From NCBI RefSeq assembly GCF_030053835.1, contig NZ_CP125655.1, positions 1,116,001 through 1,180,000 of the forward strand: a DNA stretch of 64,000 bases, written 5' to 3'. Positions 12,785 to 22,998 of the stretch are shown one piece after another. Under the pieces are notes generated by a model, which saw only the letters and a program-made list of their open reading frames with translations, made no database searches and had not been told where the DNA came from. Source of the stretch: Cellulomonas sp. ES6. Its GTDB lineage: Bacteria; Actinomycetota; Actinomycetes; Actinomycetales; Cellulomonadaceae. The position numbers and the translations under genes are program-made. Position 1 is the stretch's first letter. Every line of letters begins with the position of its first letter.

Positions 12785-13872
12785 GACTGCCCCGCGGCGG
12801 CCAGGCGCGCGGCCTCGTCGGCGTCGACGGCCGACTGCACGACCGGGCCGAGGTCGCCGTCGAGCACCGCGTCCAGGTTGTACGCCTTGTAGCCGGTGCG
12901 GTGGTCCGCGATCCGGTTCTCCGGGAAGTTGTACGTCCGGATCCGCTCCGAGCGGTCGACCGTGCGGACCTGGGAGCGCCGGGCCGCGCTCGCCGCCGCG
13001 GCAGCCTCCTCCTGGCGGGCCGCCAGCAGCCGCGCCCGCAGCACGCGCATCGCCTGCTCGCGGTTCTGCAGCTGCGACTTCTCGTTCTGCATCGACACGA
13101 CGATGCCCGTGGGGACGTGCGTGATCCGCACCGCCGAGTCGGTGGTGTTCACCGACTGGCCACCCGGGCCGGACGACCGGTACACGTCGATGCGCAGGTC
13201 GTTCGGGTCGATCTCGACCTCGCCCTCGTCCTCCACCTCGGGGAAGACCAGGACGCCCGCCGCCGACGTGTGGATCCGGCCCTGGGACTCCGTCACCGGC
13301 ACCCGCTGCACGCGGTGCACGCCGCCCTCGTACTTGAGGCTCGCCCACACGCCGTCCGCCGGGTCGGTGACGGCGCCGCGCGCCTTGATCGCGACCTGCA
13401 CGTCCTTGTAGCCGCCGAGGTCCGACTCGGTGGACTCGAGCGTCTCGGTCCGCCAGCCGCGCCGCTCGGCGTACCGCAGGTACATCCGCAGCAGGTCGCC
13501 GGCGAACAGCGCCGACTCCTCGCCGCCCTCGCCCGCCTTGATCTCCAGGATCGCGTCGCGGGCGTCGTCCGGGTCCCTGGGGACCAGCACCCGGCGCAGC
13601 CGCTCGGCGGCCTCCGCCTCCGCCGCGGCCAGCGCGGGCAGCTCCGCCGCGAACGCGTCGTCCGACTCCGCCAGCTCGCGCGCGTCCGCGAGGTCCTCGG
13701 CCGCCGCGCGCCAGGCGGCGTGCGCCTGCGCGACCCGGCCCAGCTCCGCGTACCGGCGCCCCAGCCGGCGGGCGAGCGCCTGGTCGGCGTGCACCGCCGG
13801 GTCGGCGAGCTGCTGCTCGATGCTCGCGTGCTCGTCGAGCAGCGGACGCGCCGCCGCGAACGGGTCGGTCAT
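12781..13872 (-). CDS. prfA: Peptide chain release factor 1
   Basis: 363-residue class I release factor for UAA/UAG. The catalytic GGQ is at residues 237-239 ([16 protein letters not shown]), within the peptidyl-transferase domain. The codon-recognition region and C-terminal helices ([16 protein letters not shown]) are complete. ATG at 13872 is preceded by a GGAGG-like sequence. First gene of the tightly overlapping prfA-prmC-tsaC-wecA-atpI chain. Confidence 0.97.
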   Translation of the reverse strand: MTDPFAAARPLLDEHASIEQQLADPAVHADQALARRLGRRYAELGRVAQAHAAWRAAAEDLADARELAESDDAFAAELPALAAAEAEAAERLRRVLVPRDPDDARDAILEIKAGEGGEESALFAGDLLRMYLRYAERRGWRTETLESTESDLGGYKDVQVAIKARGAVTDPADGVWASLKYEGGVHRVQRVPVTESQGRIHTSAAGVLVFPEVEDEGEVEIDPNDLRIDVYRSSGPGGQSVNTTDSAVRITHVPTGIVVSMQNEKSQLQNREQAMRVLRARLLAARQEEAAAAASAARRSQVRTVDRSERIRTYNFPENRIADHRTGYKAYNLDAVLDGDLGPVVQSAVDADEAARLAAAGQS

Positions 13873-13954
13873 GGGCGGGGAACCTCCGGGAGGTGCGGGC
13901 ACGGGCCCGGCGCGGCCGGGACGGCGGCGGGCGCGCACCGTCCGGACATGCGAC

Positions 13955-14000
13955 GACGCCGGTGACCGCGGTCCGTGACGGACCGCCGGTCACCGGCGTC
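13955..14000 (-). terminator. Intrinsic-type terminator after rpmE
   Basis: A 20-base arm (13955-13974) pairs with 13980-14000 around a GTGAC loop, with one bulged base. It lies just past the rpmE stop (14008) and before prfA. There is no long T-run, as is usual at this GC content. Confidence 0.8.
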
Positions 14001-14007
14001 GGGGGTG

Positions 14008-14223
14008 CTAGTTGGCCGGGCGCTTGCCGTAGCGCGCCTCGAACCGGGCCACGCGGCCACCGGTGTCGAGGATCTTCTGCTTGCCCGTGTAGAACGGGTG
14101 GCAGGCGCTGCAGACGTCGGCGCGGATCTCGCCGGAGGTCGCGGTCGAGCGCGTGGTGAACGTGTTGCCACAGGTGCAGGTCACCTGGGTCACCACGTAC
14201 TCGGGGTGGATGTCAGTCTTCAC
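14008..14223 (-). CDS. rpmE: 50S ribosomal protein L31, zinc-binding form
   Basis: 71-residue bL31 of the C+ type. The four metal ligands are TCTCGNTF and VCSACHPF. The C-terminal half ([18 protein letters not shown]) aligns with the zinc-independent paralogue encoded at 57276-57548 in this window. GTG start (KTDIHPEY follows). It sits between rho and prfA, its usual actinobacterial location. Confidence 0.96.
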   Translation of the reverse strand: MKTDIHPEYVVTQVTCTCGNTFTTRSTATSGEIRADVCSACHPFYTGKQKILDTGGRVARFEARYGKRPAN

Positions 14224-14362
14224 AGGTGTTCTCCTCGGGTTGGGCCTCCGGGTCGTGCGCGCGAGCCGCGCACGTGAACCGCAGACCGACGGAACAGTCT
14301 GCCAGAACAGCGGGCCCGGACGAAATCTTCCCGGTCCCGCGGGGGTCCCTACGATGGCGGCC

Positions 14363-15484
14363 ATGCGCATCGGCCTGGTGATCGACGACGGCCTCGACAA
14401 GCCGGACGGCGTCCAGCAGATCGTGCTCACGCTCGGCCGGCGGTTCGCCGACCTCGGCCACGAGGTGCACTACCTGACGTCCGGCACCGACCGCACGGAC
14501 CTGGCGAACCTGCAGGTGCTCGGCCGCACCGTGTCGGTGCGGTTCAACGGCAACCGGCTGCGCAGCCCCCTGCCGGCGTCGCGGGCGCGCATCCGGCGGC
14601 TGCTGGCGGAGGTGCCCTTCGACGTGCTGCACGTGACGATGCCGTACAGCCCGCTGCTCGCCGGGCGGGTGGTGTCGGCGGCGTCGCCCCGCACGGCCGT
14701 CGTCGGCTCGTTCGTCATCTACCCGCAGGACGCCGTGGCCCGGTGGGGCATCCGCGCGCTCGGGCTGGCCGAGCGACGCCGGCTGCGGCGGTTCGACGCC
14801 ATCAGCGCGCTGTCCGAGGCGGCTCGGGAGTCGGTGCGCGAGGCGTACGGGCGGGACGTGCCGGTGATCGGCGGGCCCGTGGAGCTGGGGGCCGCTCCGG
14901 CGGGCGGCGACGGGCGGGCGGACGACGCGCCCGTGCACGTGGTCTTCCTCGGGCGGCTCGTGGAGCGCAAGGGGCCGCGCGAGCTCCTCGCGGCGATGGC
15001 GGCGCTGCCGGCGACCGTGCGGCCGTGGCGGCTGACGCTCGCCGGGCGCGGCCCGCTGCTCGAGGACCTGCGGGCCCGTGCGGCCGCAGCCGGGATCGCC
15101 GACCGGGTCGAGTTCCCCGGGTTCGTCGCGGAGGAGGACAAGGCCGCGCTGCTGGCCGGCGCGGACGTGGTCGCGCTGCCGTCGACCGGCGGGGAGAGCT
15201 TCGGCATCTCCGTGGTGGAGGCGCTCGCCGACGCGGGCGGGGTCGTGCTCGCCGGCGACAACCCGGGCTACCGCACGCCGATGGCCGGGCTCGAGGCGCA
15301 GCTCGTGGACCCCCGCGACACGGCGGCCTTCTCCCGGGCGCTCGCGCGGTGGATCGACGACCCGGGTGCTCGCCTCGCGGCCGTCGGCCCGCAGCGCGCG
15401 GCGGCGCAGCGGTTCGAGGCCGGGGAGATCACCCGGCAGACGCTGGCCTGGTACGCGCAGGCGATCGCGTCCCGCCGACCCTGA
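14363..15484 (+). CDS. GT4-family glycosyltransferase
   Basis: 373-residue GT-B fold glycosyltransferase of family 4. The N-terminal acceptor domain begins [19 protein letters not shown]. The C-terminal donor domain has [17 protein letters not shown], the nucleotide-sugar helix [14 protein letters not shown] and the ExxxxxxxE signature [10 protein letters not shown]. PimB/MshA-like donors (GDP-mannose, UDP-GlcNAc) are common in this family, but donor and acceptor cannot be read here. A second ATG at 14354 would add three residues. Divergent from rpmE; the only plus-strand gene in this stretch. Confidence 0.85.
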   Translation: MRIGLVIDDGLDKPDGVQQIVLTLGRRFADLGHEVHYLTSGTDRTDLANLQVLGRTVSVRFNGNRLRSPLPASRARIRRLLAEVPFDVLHVTMPYSPLLAGRVVSAASPRTAVVGSFVIYPQDAVARWGIRALGLAERRRLRRFDAISALSEAARESVREAYGRDVPVIGGPVELGAAPAGGDGRADDAPVHVVFLGRLVERKGPRELLAAMAALPATVRPWRLTLAGRGPLLEDLRARAAAAGIADRVEFPGFVAEEDKAALLAGADVVALPSTGGESFGISVVEALADAGGVVLAGDNPGYRTPMAGLEAQLVDPRDTAAFSRALARWIDDPGARLAAVGPQRAAAQRFEAGEITRQTLAWYAQAIASRRP

Positions 15485-15507
15485 CCCGACCGGGCCGTCG
15501 GTCGTCC

Positions 15508-15561
15508 ACATCGCGGTAGGTGCGGGCTTCCGGGTCGGGAACCCCGCACCTACCGCGATGT
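15508..15561. terminator. Perfect 19-base inverted repeat between convergent genes
   Basis: Arms 15508-15526 and 15543-15561 are perfect reverse complements over 19 bases (ACATCGCGGTAGGTGCGGG), with a 16-base loop that can itself form a TTCC/GGAA pair. It lies between the glycosyltransferase stop (15484) and the rho stop (15575), so it can serve as a bidirectional terminator. A dispersed genomic repeat is an alternative. Confidence 0.75.
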
Positions 15562-15574
15562 CGAGCGACGGGCG

Positions 15575-17674
15575 TCAGACGATCGAGCGGGTCTGGGCCT
15601 CGTCGTGGCCGTGCGCGCCGACCCCGGGCGTCGTCTTCTGGACCTGGAGCAGGAACTCGACGTTGCTGCGGGTCTCCCGGAGCTTGCCGAGCAGCAGCTC
15701 GATGGCCTGCTGCTGGTCCAGCGCGCCCATGACGCGGCGGAGCTTCCAGATGATCTTGAGCTCGTCCGGGGCGATGAGGATCTCCTCGCGGCGCGTGCCC
15801 GACGCGTTGACGTCGACCGCAGGGAAGATCCGCTTGTCCGCGAGCGACCGGGAGAGCCGGAGCTCCATGTTCCCGGTGCCCTTGAACTCCTCGAAGATGA
15901 CCTCGTCCATCTTGGAGCCGGTCTCCACGAGCGCCGAGGCGAGGATCGTCAGCGAGCCGCCGTGCTCGATGTTGCGCGCGGCGCCGAAGAACCGCTTCGG
16001 CGGGTAGAGCGCCGAGGCGTCGACGCCGCCGGACAGGATGCGCCCGGACGCCGGGGCCGCGAGGTTGTACGCGCGGGACAGGCGGGTCAGCGAGTCGAGC
16101 AGCACCACGACGTCCTGGCCGAGCTCGACCAGGCGCTTGGCGCGCTCGATCGCGAGCTCCGCGACCATCGTGTGGTCCGAGGCGGGCCGGTCGAAGGTCG
16201 AGGCGATGACCTCGCCCTTCACGGTCCGCTCCATGTCGGTGACCTCCTCGGGGCGCTCGTCGACGAGCACGACCATGAGGTGGACCTCGGGGTTGTTCGC
16301 GGTGATCGCGTTGGCGATCTGCTGCATGATGATCGTCTTGCCGGCCTTCGGGGGCGCGACGATGAGGCCGCGCTGGCCCTTGCCGATCGGGGCGACGATG
16401 TCGATGACCCGCGGCGTCAGGTGGTTCGACTCGTTCTCGAGGCGGAGCCGGTCCTGCGGGTACAGCGGCGTCAGCTTCGAGAACTCGGGCCGCTGCCGCG
16501 CCTGCTCGGGCGCCATGCCGTTGACCGTGTCGAGCCGCACGAGCGCGTTCGCCTTGTTCGGCCGCCCGGGCTGCTGCTGCGCCGGCGCCTCGCCCTCACG
16601 CGGCGCGCGGACGGCGCCGGTGATCGCGTCGCCGCGGCGCAGACCCGCCTTGCGGACCTGGCCGAGCGGAAGGTAGACGTCGTTCGGTCCGGGCAGGTAC
16701 CCGCTGGTGCGCACGAACGCGTAGGACTCGAGCACGTCGAGGATGCCGGCGACCGGGACGAGGACGTCGTCCTCGCTCAGCTCGACCTCCTCGTAGGCGG
16801 CGTCGCCGGGGCCCCGCTGGCCGCGGCCGCGCTTGGTGCGGTCACGGTCGCGGTACCGGTCGCGCGAGCGACGGCGGCGTCCGCCCCGCTCGTCGTCGTC
16901 GCCCTGATCCTGCTGGCGGTCGGAGCGCGCGCGGTCCTGGTCGCCCTGCTGCTCCTGCTGCGGGCGCTGCCGCTGGCCGTCGCCGGTCGGGCCCTCGGGC
17001 AGGGTCACGTCGACCGCGGGCGCGCCGGCGCCCCGGCCCGCGCGACGCGAGCGGCGCTCGCCCGTCACGGAGCCGACGGCGTCCGCGGCGCGCACGGCAC
17101 GGTCGTCGCGCACGTCGTGCTGCTGGGCGCCCTGGCGGCTGTCGAGCGAGCGCTCGACGGCCTCGAGGCCCGCCAGCACGTCCACGGCGCGGCCGGGGCG
17201 CTGCCCCGGGGCGTCCTCGCCCTCGGCGCGCTGCTCGCCCTGCGCGCGCACGGGGCGGCGGGAGCCGTCGCGGCGGCGGGTGTCGCCGTCCACGACCGGG
17301 GCCTCGGCGGGCGCGGTGCCCGCACGCCCGGTGGGCGCCGGCGGGGCGTCCGCGACCGGCGTGCTCGCGGACGGCGCGTCACCGGCCGGGTCGGCGGCCG
17401 CGGCGGGCCGTCCGGCGGCCCGGGACGCCGCACGGCGGGCGCGCGGCTCGGCGGCGGCGCCGTTCTCGGCACCCGCGCCCTTGCCGGTGCCCGCGCCGGA
17501 GCGCTTCGCCTGGATCGCGTCGACCAGGTCGGTCTTGCGCATCCGGGAGGTGCCCGTCACGCCGAGCTGCGCGGCGAGGGCCTGGAGCTCGGGCATGCGC
17601 ATCGCGGAGATCGCGCCGCCACGGGCGGAACCGCCGGAGCTGGTGCTCACGGCCGGCTCGATGGTGTCTGTCAC
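15575..17674 (-). CDS. rho: Transcription termination factor Rho
   Basis: 699-residue Rho, a hexameric RNA-dependent ATPase that ends transcription. Order: Rho_N helix domain (about residues 25-62, LQALAAQLGVTGTSRMRK), a long insertion of some 220 residues rich in Arg, Asp, Gln and Gly, the RNA-binding cold-shock-like domain (about 298-345, VLESYAFVRTSGYLPG), then the ATPase with Walker A VAPPKAGKTIIMQQ near residue 443 and Walker B VVVLLDSLTRLSRAYN. The insertion is typical of actinobacterial Rho, where it adds RNA affinity. GTG start at 17674. Confidence 0.96.
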   Translation of the reverse strand: MTDTIEPAVSTSSGGSARGGAISAMRMPELQALAAQLGVTGTSRMRKTDLVDAIQAKRSGAGTGKGAGAENGAAAEPRARRAASRAAGRPAAAADPAGDAPSASTPVADAPPAPTGRAGTAPAEAPVVDGDTRRRDGSRRPVRAQGEQRAEGEDAPGQRPGRAVDVLAGLEAVERSLDSRQGAQQHDVRDDRAVRAADAVGSVTGERRSRRAGRGAGAPAVDVTLPEGPTGDGQRQRPQQEQQGDQDRARSDRQQDQGDDDERGGRRRRSRDRYRDRDRTKRGRGQRGPGDAAYEEVELSEDDVLVPVAGILDVLESYAFVRTSGYLPGPNDVYLPLGQVRKAGLRRGDAITGAVRAPREGEAPAQQQPGRPNKANALVRLDTVNGMAPEQARQRPEFSKLTPLYPQDRLRLENESNHLTPRVIDIVAPIGKGQRGLIVAPPKAGKTIIMQQIANAITANNPEVHLMVVLVDERPEEVTDMERTVKGEVIASTFDRPASDHTMVAELAIERAKRLVELGQDVVVLLDSLTRLSRAYNLAAPASGRILSGGVDASALYPPKRFFGAARNIEHGGSLTILASALVETGSKMDEVIFEEFKGTGNMELRLSRSLADKRIFPAVDVNASGTRREEILIAPDELKIIWKLRRVMGALDQQQAIELLLGKLRETRSNVEFLLQVQKTTPGVGAHGHDEAQTRSIV

Positions 17675-17943
17675 GAAGGACCCTTCCCCCTCGTCGGGGA
17701 CCGCCACCCTCCGTCGGGGCGCGGTCTGCGTCCAGCCCTCGGGTCGGGGCCGTCGCGTCGGTGGGGCCTCACCGGTCGCGCGGAAGCGTCGACGTCGGTG
17801 GGCTGGTGCGTTCCCGGTCTCGGATCTCATGGGACCCGTGCCTTCGGGGCGCTGGCACGCGCGGCGCTGCACCCGAATGAGGCTGAGCGGATATCAGGAC
17901 GAAGTCCGGGGAACGGCGCCAGCATACCACCGGGGAGGTGCCG
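17675..17943 (-). promoter_or_regulatory. Upstream region of rho with possible promoter
   Basis: 269 bases between thrB and rho hold no gene. On the minus strand an extended -10-like TGGTATGCT lies at about 17929-17921, only 15 bases after a CTGACG that could be a weak -35. It implies a 5' leader of roughly 240 bases; long leaders before rho are often autoregulatory. I see no clear leader peptide. Confidence 0.35.
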
Positions 17944-18900
17944 TCAGGGCAGTCTCCGCCACGTCGCACCGTCGGTGTCGATCGCCAGCCGCACGATGCG
18001 CCAGCCGCCCATCGAGCCGCCGAACACGGCGGCCAGCGCCGCGTCCGCGTCGGTCGCCGCCGGCGTCCCGGGACCCGCCTCGGAGCGCGCCAGCACCAGC
18101 ACCGTCGGGCCGGCGCCGGACACGACGGCGGCCACGTCCCGGGCACGCAGCGCGTCGACGAGCGCCATGCTCTCCCGCATCACCGGGCGCCGGTAGCCCT
18201 GGTGCAGGCGGTCCTCGGTGGCGGGCAGCAGCAGGTCCGGCCGGCGCCCGAGCGCCTCGACCAGCAGCGCGGACCGGCCGGCCTGGAACGCCGCGTCGCC
18301 GTGCGGGACCGTCGCCGGCAGCACGCCGCGGGCGTGGGAGGTCGCCAGGCGCGTGCCGGGGACGACGACCACGGGGGCGATCGAGGGGTCGACCGGGAGC
18401 CGCGCCGCGTGCACCGCTCCCCCGGCGGCGGCGTCGTCGCACCACGCGACGGTCGCCCCGCCCAGCAGCGCGGGCGCGGCGTTGTCCGGGTGGCCCTCGA
18501 GCTCCGTCGCGAGCGCGAGGACGACGTCGTCGTCGAGCGACTCCGGCTCGGCGACCAGGGCCCGCGCGGCGAGCAGGCCCGCGACGACCGCGCCGGCGGA
18601 CGAGCCGAGGCCCCGGCCGTGCGGGATCCGGTTGCGGCACGTCAGGTGCAGGCCGGTCTGCGGCGCCCCGACGTGGTCGAGCGCGTGACGCAGCGCCCGC
18701 ACCACGAGGTGGTCCTCGCCCGACGGGACCTCCTGCTCGCCCTCCCCCACGACGTCCACGACCACCTCGGCGGAGCCCAGCGCCCGCACCTCGACGTCGT
18801 CGTGCAGGGCGAGCGCCAGGCCCAGCGCGTCGAACCCCGGCCCGAGGTTCGCGCTCGTCGCCGGCACACGCACGCGCGCCCGGTCCGCACCCAGTCGCAC
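17944..18900 (-). CDS. thrB: Homoserine kinase
   Basis: 318-residue GHMP-family kinase that phosphorylates homoserine in threonine synthesis. Visible: VRVPATSANLGPGFDALGLAL, the ATP-binding loop IPHGRGLGSSAGAVVAGLLA and C-terminal VVSGAGPTVLVLA. GTG start 5 bases after the thrC stop; last gene of hom-thrC-thrB. The rho promoter region follows immediately. Confidence 0.95.
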   Translation of the reverse strand: MRLGADRARVRVPATSANLGPGFDALGLALALHDDVEVRALGSAEVVVDVVGEGEQEVPSGEDHLVVRALRHALDHVGAPQTGLHLTCRNRIPHGRGLGSSAGAVVAGLLAARALVAEPESLDDDVVLALATELEGHPDNAAPALLGGATVAWCDDAAAGGAVHAARLPVDPSIAPVVVVPGTRLATSHARGVLPATVPHGDAAFQAGRSALLVEALGRRPDLLLPATEDRLHQGYRRPVMRESMALVDALRARDVAAVVSGAGPTVLVLARSEAGPGTPAATDADAALAAVFGGSMGGWRIVRLAIDTDGATWRRLP

Positions 18901-18905
18901 GGTCG

Positions 18906-19997
18906 TCAGCCCAGGCCGAGCGCCGCGGCGATCTCGACCACGTCGGGTCGCACGCGGGTGGTCTCGACCTCGCCGCCGTCCGCGGTGCGCAGCGCCCACT
19001 GCGGGTCCTTCAACCCGTGGCCGGTGACCGTCACGACGATGCGCGACCCCGCCGGCACGCGGCCCTCTCCCGCCAGGCGCAGGATGCCGGCGACACCGGC
19101 CGCGGACGCCGGCTCGACGAACACGCCGACCTGGGAGGACAGGACGCGGTGGGCGGCGAGGATCTCGTCGTCCGTGACCGCCTCGATGAGGCCGCCCGAC
19201 AGGTCGCGCGCCGCCTCCGCCTGCACCCAGGAGGCCGGGTTGCCGATGCGGATCGCCGTGGCGATCGTCTCGGGCTCCGTCACCGGGTAGCCGCGCACGA
19301 TCGGCGCGGCGCCGGCGGCCTGGAAGCCCCACATCGCCGGCGTGTGGGTGGCGACCGCGGGCAGGTCCGCGCCGGCGTCGAGCCCCGCGTACTCGCGGAA
19401 GCCCTTCCAGTAGGCGGTGATGTTGCCGGCGTTCCCGACCGGCAGCGCGTGGATGTCCGGCGCGTCGCCGAGCGCGTCGACGATCTCGAACGCGCCCGTC
19501 TTCTGCCCCTCGATGCGGTCGGGGTTCACGGAGTTCACGAGCTCGACCGGGTACGCCTCCGCGAGCTTGCGGGCCGCGACGAGGCAGTCGTCGAAGTTGC
19601 CGTCGACCTGCAGCAGCTTCGCCCCGTGCGCGACGGCCTGGCTGAGCTTGCCCATCGCGATCTTGCCGTCCGGCACGAGCACCGCGCAGACCATGCCCGC
19701 GGCGGTGGCGTACGCCGCGGCCGACGCCGACGTGTTGCCCGTCGACGCGCACACGACGGCGCGCGCCCCGCGCCCGGCGGCCGCGGAGATCGCCGTCGTC
19801 ATGCCGCGGTCCTTGAAGGAGCCCGTGGGGTTCATGCCCTCGACCTTGACGAACACCTCCGCCCCCGTGAGCGCGGACAGCGCCGGCGCGGCGACGAGCG
19901 GCGTGCCGCCCTCGCCGAGCGTGACGACGTGCTCCTGGACGTGCGCGGGCAGGCGGTCCGCGTACTCGCGGATGACGCCGCGCCACTGCTGTGCCAT
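18906..19997 (-). CDS. thrC: Threonine synthase
   Basis: 363-residue PLP enzyme converting O-phosphohomoserine to threonine. The PLP lysine is K62 in [10 protein letters not shown]; the phosphate-binding Gly-rich loop is seen as [15 protein letters not shown], and [15 protein letters not shown] is typical. Compact actinobacterial form. Its ATG overlaps the hom stop by one base (19997). Confidence 0.96.
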   Translation of the reverse strand: MAQQWRGVIREYADRLPAHVQEHVVTLGEGGTPLVAAPALSALTGAEVFVKVEGMNPTGSFKDRGMTTAISAAAGRGARAVVCASTGNTSASAAAYATAAGMVCAVLVPDGKIAMGKLSQAVAHGAKLLQVDGNFDDCLVAARKLAEAYPVELVNSVNPDRIEGQKTGAFEIVDALGDAPDIHALPVGNAGNITAYWKGFREYAGLDAGADLPAVATHTPAMWGFQAAGAAPIVRGYPVTEPETIATAIRIGNPASWVQAEAARDLSGGLIEAVTDDEILAAHRVLSSQVGVFVEPASAAGVAGILRLAGEGRVPAGSRIVVTVTGHGLKDPQWALRTADGGEVETTRVRPDVVEIAAALGLG

Positions 19998-21352
19998 CAG
20001 GCTCCCTCGACTCGCAGGACGGAGACGACCTCGCGGACGGAGTCCAGGCCGCCGATCGCGGCGACGGTCGCGGCCAGCGCGGCCTCCGGCGCCTCGTGCG
20101 TGGTGATGACCAGGCGGGCGACGCCCGGCGTGGCGTCGGCGTCCGCGGGCGACTGCCGGACCGCCTCGATCGAGACCGCGTGCTCCGCCAGGACCGCGGA
20201 GACCTGGGCCAGCACGCCGGGGCGGTCGTCGACCTCGAGCCGCACCTGGTAGCGGGTGCGGGCGGACTGCGCCGGCAGCACCGGCAGGTCCGCGTACCAG
20301 GACTCCGCCGGGCCGCGGCCGCCGTGCACCCGGTGCCGGGCCGCCGAGACGACGTCGCCCAGCACGGCGCTCGCCGTCGGGGCACCGCCGGCGCCGCGGC
20401 CGTAGAACATGAGCTCGCCCGCGGCCTCGGCCTCGACGAACACCGCGTTGAACGCCCCCCGGACGCCGGCGAGCGGGTGGGACAGCGGCACGAGCGCGGG
20501 GTGCACGCGCGCCTGCACGCCCTCGCGGCCGTCCTCGCCGGTGCGGCGCTCGGCGATCGCGAGCAGCTTGATGACGTGGCCCGTGCGACCGGCCCAGGCG
20601 ACGTCGTCGGCGGTGACGCCCGTGATGCCCTGACGGTCGACGTCGTCGAGCGAGACCCGCGTGTGGAACGCGAGCGACGCGAGGATGGCGGCCTTCGCGG
20701 CGGCGTCGTAGCCCTCGACGTCGGCGGTCGGGTCGGCCTCCGCGTACCCCAGGGCCTGCGCCTCCGCCACGGCCGCGTCGAGGTCCAGGCCGTCCGCGGC
20801 CATCCGGTCGAGCACGTAGTTGGTGGTGCCGTTGACGATGCCGAGCACCCGCTGGACGCGGTCCCCGGTCAGCGACTCGCGCACCGGCCGGACCAGGGGG
20901 ATCGCGCCGGCGACGGCGGCCTCGAAGTACAGGTCCACGCCCGCGGCGTCCGCCGCCGCGTACAGCGTCGGGCCGTCCTGGGCGAGCAGCGCCTTGTTCG
21001 CGGTGACGACCGCGGCGCCGTGCTCGACGGCGCGCAGCAGCAGGGAGCGCGCGGGCTCGATGCCCCCCACCACCTCGACCACGACGTCCGCCTTCGCGAC
21101 GAGCCCCTCGGCGTCGGAGGTGAGCAGCGCGCGGTCGACGACCGGGTCGCGCTCGGCGTCGACGTCCCGCACCGCGATGCCGACGAGCTCCAGCGGCGCC
21201 CCGACCCGGGCGGCCAGGTCGGCGCCCTGCGTCGTGAGCAGCCGCACGACCTCCGTGCCGACGACGCCGCAGCCGAGCAGCGCGACCCGCACGGCGGGAC
21301 GGTCGCCGGCGGCGGGCGTGGCGGGTCCGACGGTCTCGTCGCGTGCTGTCAC
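19997..21352 (-). CDS. hom: Homoserine dehydrogenase with ACT domain
   Basis: 451-residue NAD(P)H enzyme reducing aspartate semialdehyde to homoserine, the branch to threonine and methionine. N-terminal Rossmann motif [17 protein letters not shown]; catalytic region [12 protein letters not shown] and [19 protein letters not shown]-terminal ACT domain (about residues 360-440, [20 protein letters not shown]) for feedback inhibition by threonine. GTG start. Follows lysA by 179 bases. Confidence 0.96.
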   Translation of the reverse strand: MTARDETVGPATPAAGDRPAVRVALLGCGVVGTEVVRLLTTQGADLAARVGAPLELVGIAVRDVDAERDPVVDRALLTSDAEGLVAKADVVVEVVGGIEPARSLLLRAVEHGAAVVTANKALLAQDGPTLYAAADAAGVDLYFEAAVAGAIPLVRPVRESLTGDRVQRVLGIVNGTTNYVLDRMAADGLDLDAAVAEAQALGYAEADPTADVEGYDAAAKAAILASLAFHTRVSLDDVDRQGITGVTADDVAWAGRTGHVIKLLAIAERRTGEDGREGVQARVHPALVPLSHPLAGVRGAFNAVFVEAEAAGELMFYGRGAGGAPTASAVLGDVVSAARHRVHGGRGPAESWYADLPVLPAQSARTRYQVRLEVDDRPGVLAQVSAVLAEHAVSIEAVRQSPADADATPGVARLVITTHEAPEAALAATVAAIGGLDSVREVVSVLRVEGA

Positions 21353-21479
21353 CGCGTGCGCCTCTCGATCACGCCCGGGTGCCCCGGGCCTGGTGGGGTG
21401 CGTCCCGGGGCGTCGCCGCCGGGACGAGCCCCAGGATAGGGGCCGTGCCGTGGGTGCCGGGGGCGCATCCACACCCTGG

Positions 21480-21527
21480 GCGGGGCGCGGGCGCCGGGCG
21501 GGGCGCGGGCGCCGGGCGGGGCTCCGG
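21480..21527. repeat. GC-rich 18-base tandem repeat
   Basis: The unit GCGGGGCGCGGGCGCCGG occurs exactly twice (21480-21497 and 21498-21515) followed by a partial copy, in the gap between lysA and hom. No function is evident; it could form secondary structure in the lysA 3' region. Confidence 0.7.
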
Positions 21528-21531
21528 CCGC

Positions 21532-22998
21532 TCAGCCCAGGTCGAGCGCCAGCAGGTCGTCCTCGGTCTCGCGCCGGACCAGCACCCGGGTGGCGCCGTC
21601 GCGCACCGCCACGACGGGCGGGCGCGGGACGTGGTTGTAGTTGGAGGCCATGGAGCGGCCGTACGCGCCGGTGGCCGCGACGGCCAGCAGGTCCCCGGGC
21701 GCGACGTCGGCCGGCAGCTGCACCTCGTGCACGACGATGTCGCCGCTCTCGCAGTGCTTGCCGACCACCCGCGCCAGGACGGTCCGCGCCGCGCCCGTCC
21801 GGGAGACGACCGCCGCGTGGTACGGCGCGCCGTACAGGGCGGGCCGGATGTTGTCGCTCATGCCGCCGTCGACGGAGACGTACAGCCGGACCCGTCCGTC
21901 CTCGAGCGTGACGGGCTTGACCGTCCCGACCGTGTAGAGCGTCAGCGTGGTCGGGCCGACGATCGCGCGGCCGGGCTCGAACGACAGCCGCGGCACCGGC
22001 GTGCCGAGCTCGGCGCAGGTGGCGTCGACCGTCGTGGCGAGGTCCTTCGCGATGCGCTCGGGGTCCAGGGGCACCTCCCCCGGCAGGTACGCGATGCCGA
22101 AGCCGCCGCCGAGGTCGACCTCCGGCGCGAGGCACCCGGTGCGGGCGGCGAGCTCGGCGCGCAGCCGCAGCACCGCGCCCGCGGCGACCGCGAAGCCCTC
22201 GGGGTCGAGGATCTGCGAGCCGATGTGGGAGTGGATGCCGAGCAGCCGGAGCTCCGGCGCCGCGACGACCCGCTCGAGGGCGGTCATCGCGGGGCTGGTG
22301 CCGTCGGCGGCGGTCGCGACGGACAGCCCGAACTTCTGGTCCTCGTGCGCGGTCGAGATGTACTCGTGGCCGCCCGCGTGGACACCGGTGGTGACGCGCA
22401 CCATGACCGGGGCGGGCGCGGGCTCGGCACCGTCCGCGGTGCGCTCCCGCACGGCCGCGACGAGGCGGTCCAGCTCCCCGAGGGAGTCGACGATGATCCG
22501 GCCGACCCCGGCGTCGAGCGCCCGGGCGATCTCCGCGTCCGACTTGTTGTTGCCGTGCAGGCCGATGTCCGCGCCCGGGACGCCGGCGCGCAGCGCGACC
22601 GCGAGCTCGCCACCCGTGGACGTGTCGACGCGCAGACCCTCCTCGTGCGCCCAGCGGGCCACGGCCACCGACAGGAACGCCTTGCCCGCGTAGTACACGT
22701 CGACGCCCGCGCCGAGGTGCCCGAACGCCTTCTCGAACGCGGTGCGCACCCCCCGCGCGCGGGACCGGAACGCCGCCTCGTCCAGGACGTAGGCCGGTGT
22801 GCCCTGCTCGGCGGCGAGGTCGCGCAGGTCGACGCCCGCGACGCGCACGGCACCGTCGGCGCCCCGCACGGCGTGCGCCGGCCACGGCAGGCCCAGAGCG
22901 CCGGACCCGGAGGCGCCGTCGGTCCCGGCACCCGCCACCGCGTCGCGCGCCGCGGCGTCGTCGGCCGCGGCCGCCTCCGAGCCGGGGTGGGCGGTCAC
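21532..22998 (-). CDS. lysA: Diaminopimelate decarboxylase
   Basis: 488-residue fold-type III PLP enzyme that makes lysine from meso-diaminopimelate. PLP lysine K106 in [21 protein letters not shown] and [11 protein letters not shown] bind PLP; active-site Cys in [10 protein letters not shown]; Tyr region [11 protein letters not shown]. The first 40 residues are an Ala/Gly-rich extension, so the start may be later, but GTG at 22998 overlaps the argS stop by four bases, which favours it. Confidence 0.95.
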   Translation of the reverse strand: MTAHPGSEAAAADDAAARDAVAGAGTDGASGSGALGLPWPAHAVRGADGAVRVAGVDLRDLAAEQGTPAYVLDEAAFRSRARGVRTAFEKAFGHLGAGVDVYYAGKAFLSVAVARWAHEEGLRVDTSTGGELAVALRAGVPGADIGLHGNNKSDAEIARALDAGVGRIIVDSLGELDRLVAAVRERTADGAEPAPAPVMVRVTTGVHAGGHEYISTAHEDQKFGLSVATAADGTSPAMTALERVVAAPELRLLGIHSHIGSQILDPEGFAVAAGAVLRLRAELAARTGCLAPEVDLGGGFGIAYLPGEVPLDPERIAKDLATTVDATCAELGTPVPRLSFEPGRAIVGPTTLTLYTVGTVKPVTLEDGRVRLYVSVDGGMSDNIRPALYGAPYHAAVVSRTGAARTVLARVVGKHCESGDIVVHEVQLPADVAPGDLLAVAATGAYGRSMASNYNHVPRPPVVAVRDGATRVLVRRETEDDLLALDLG

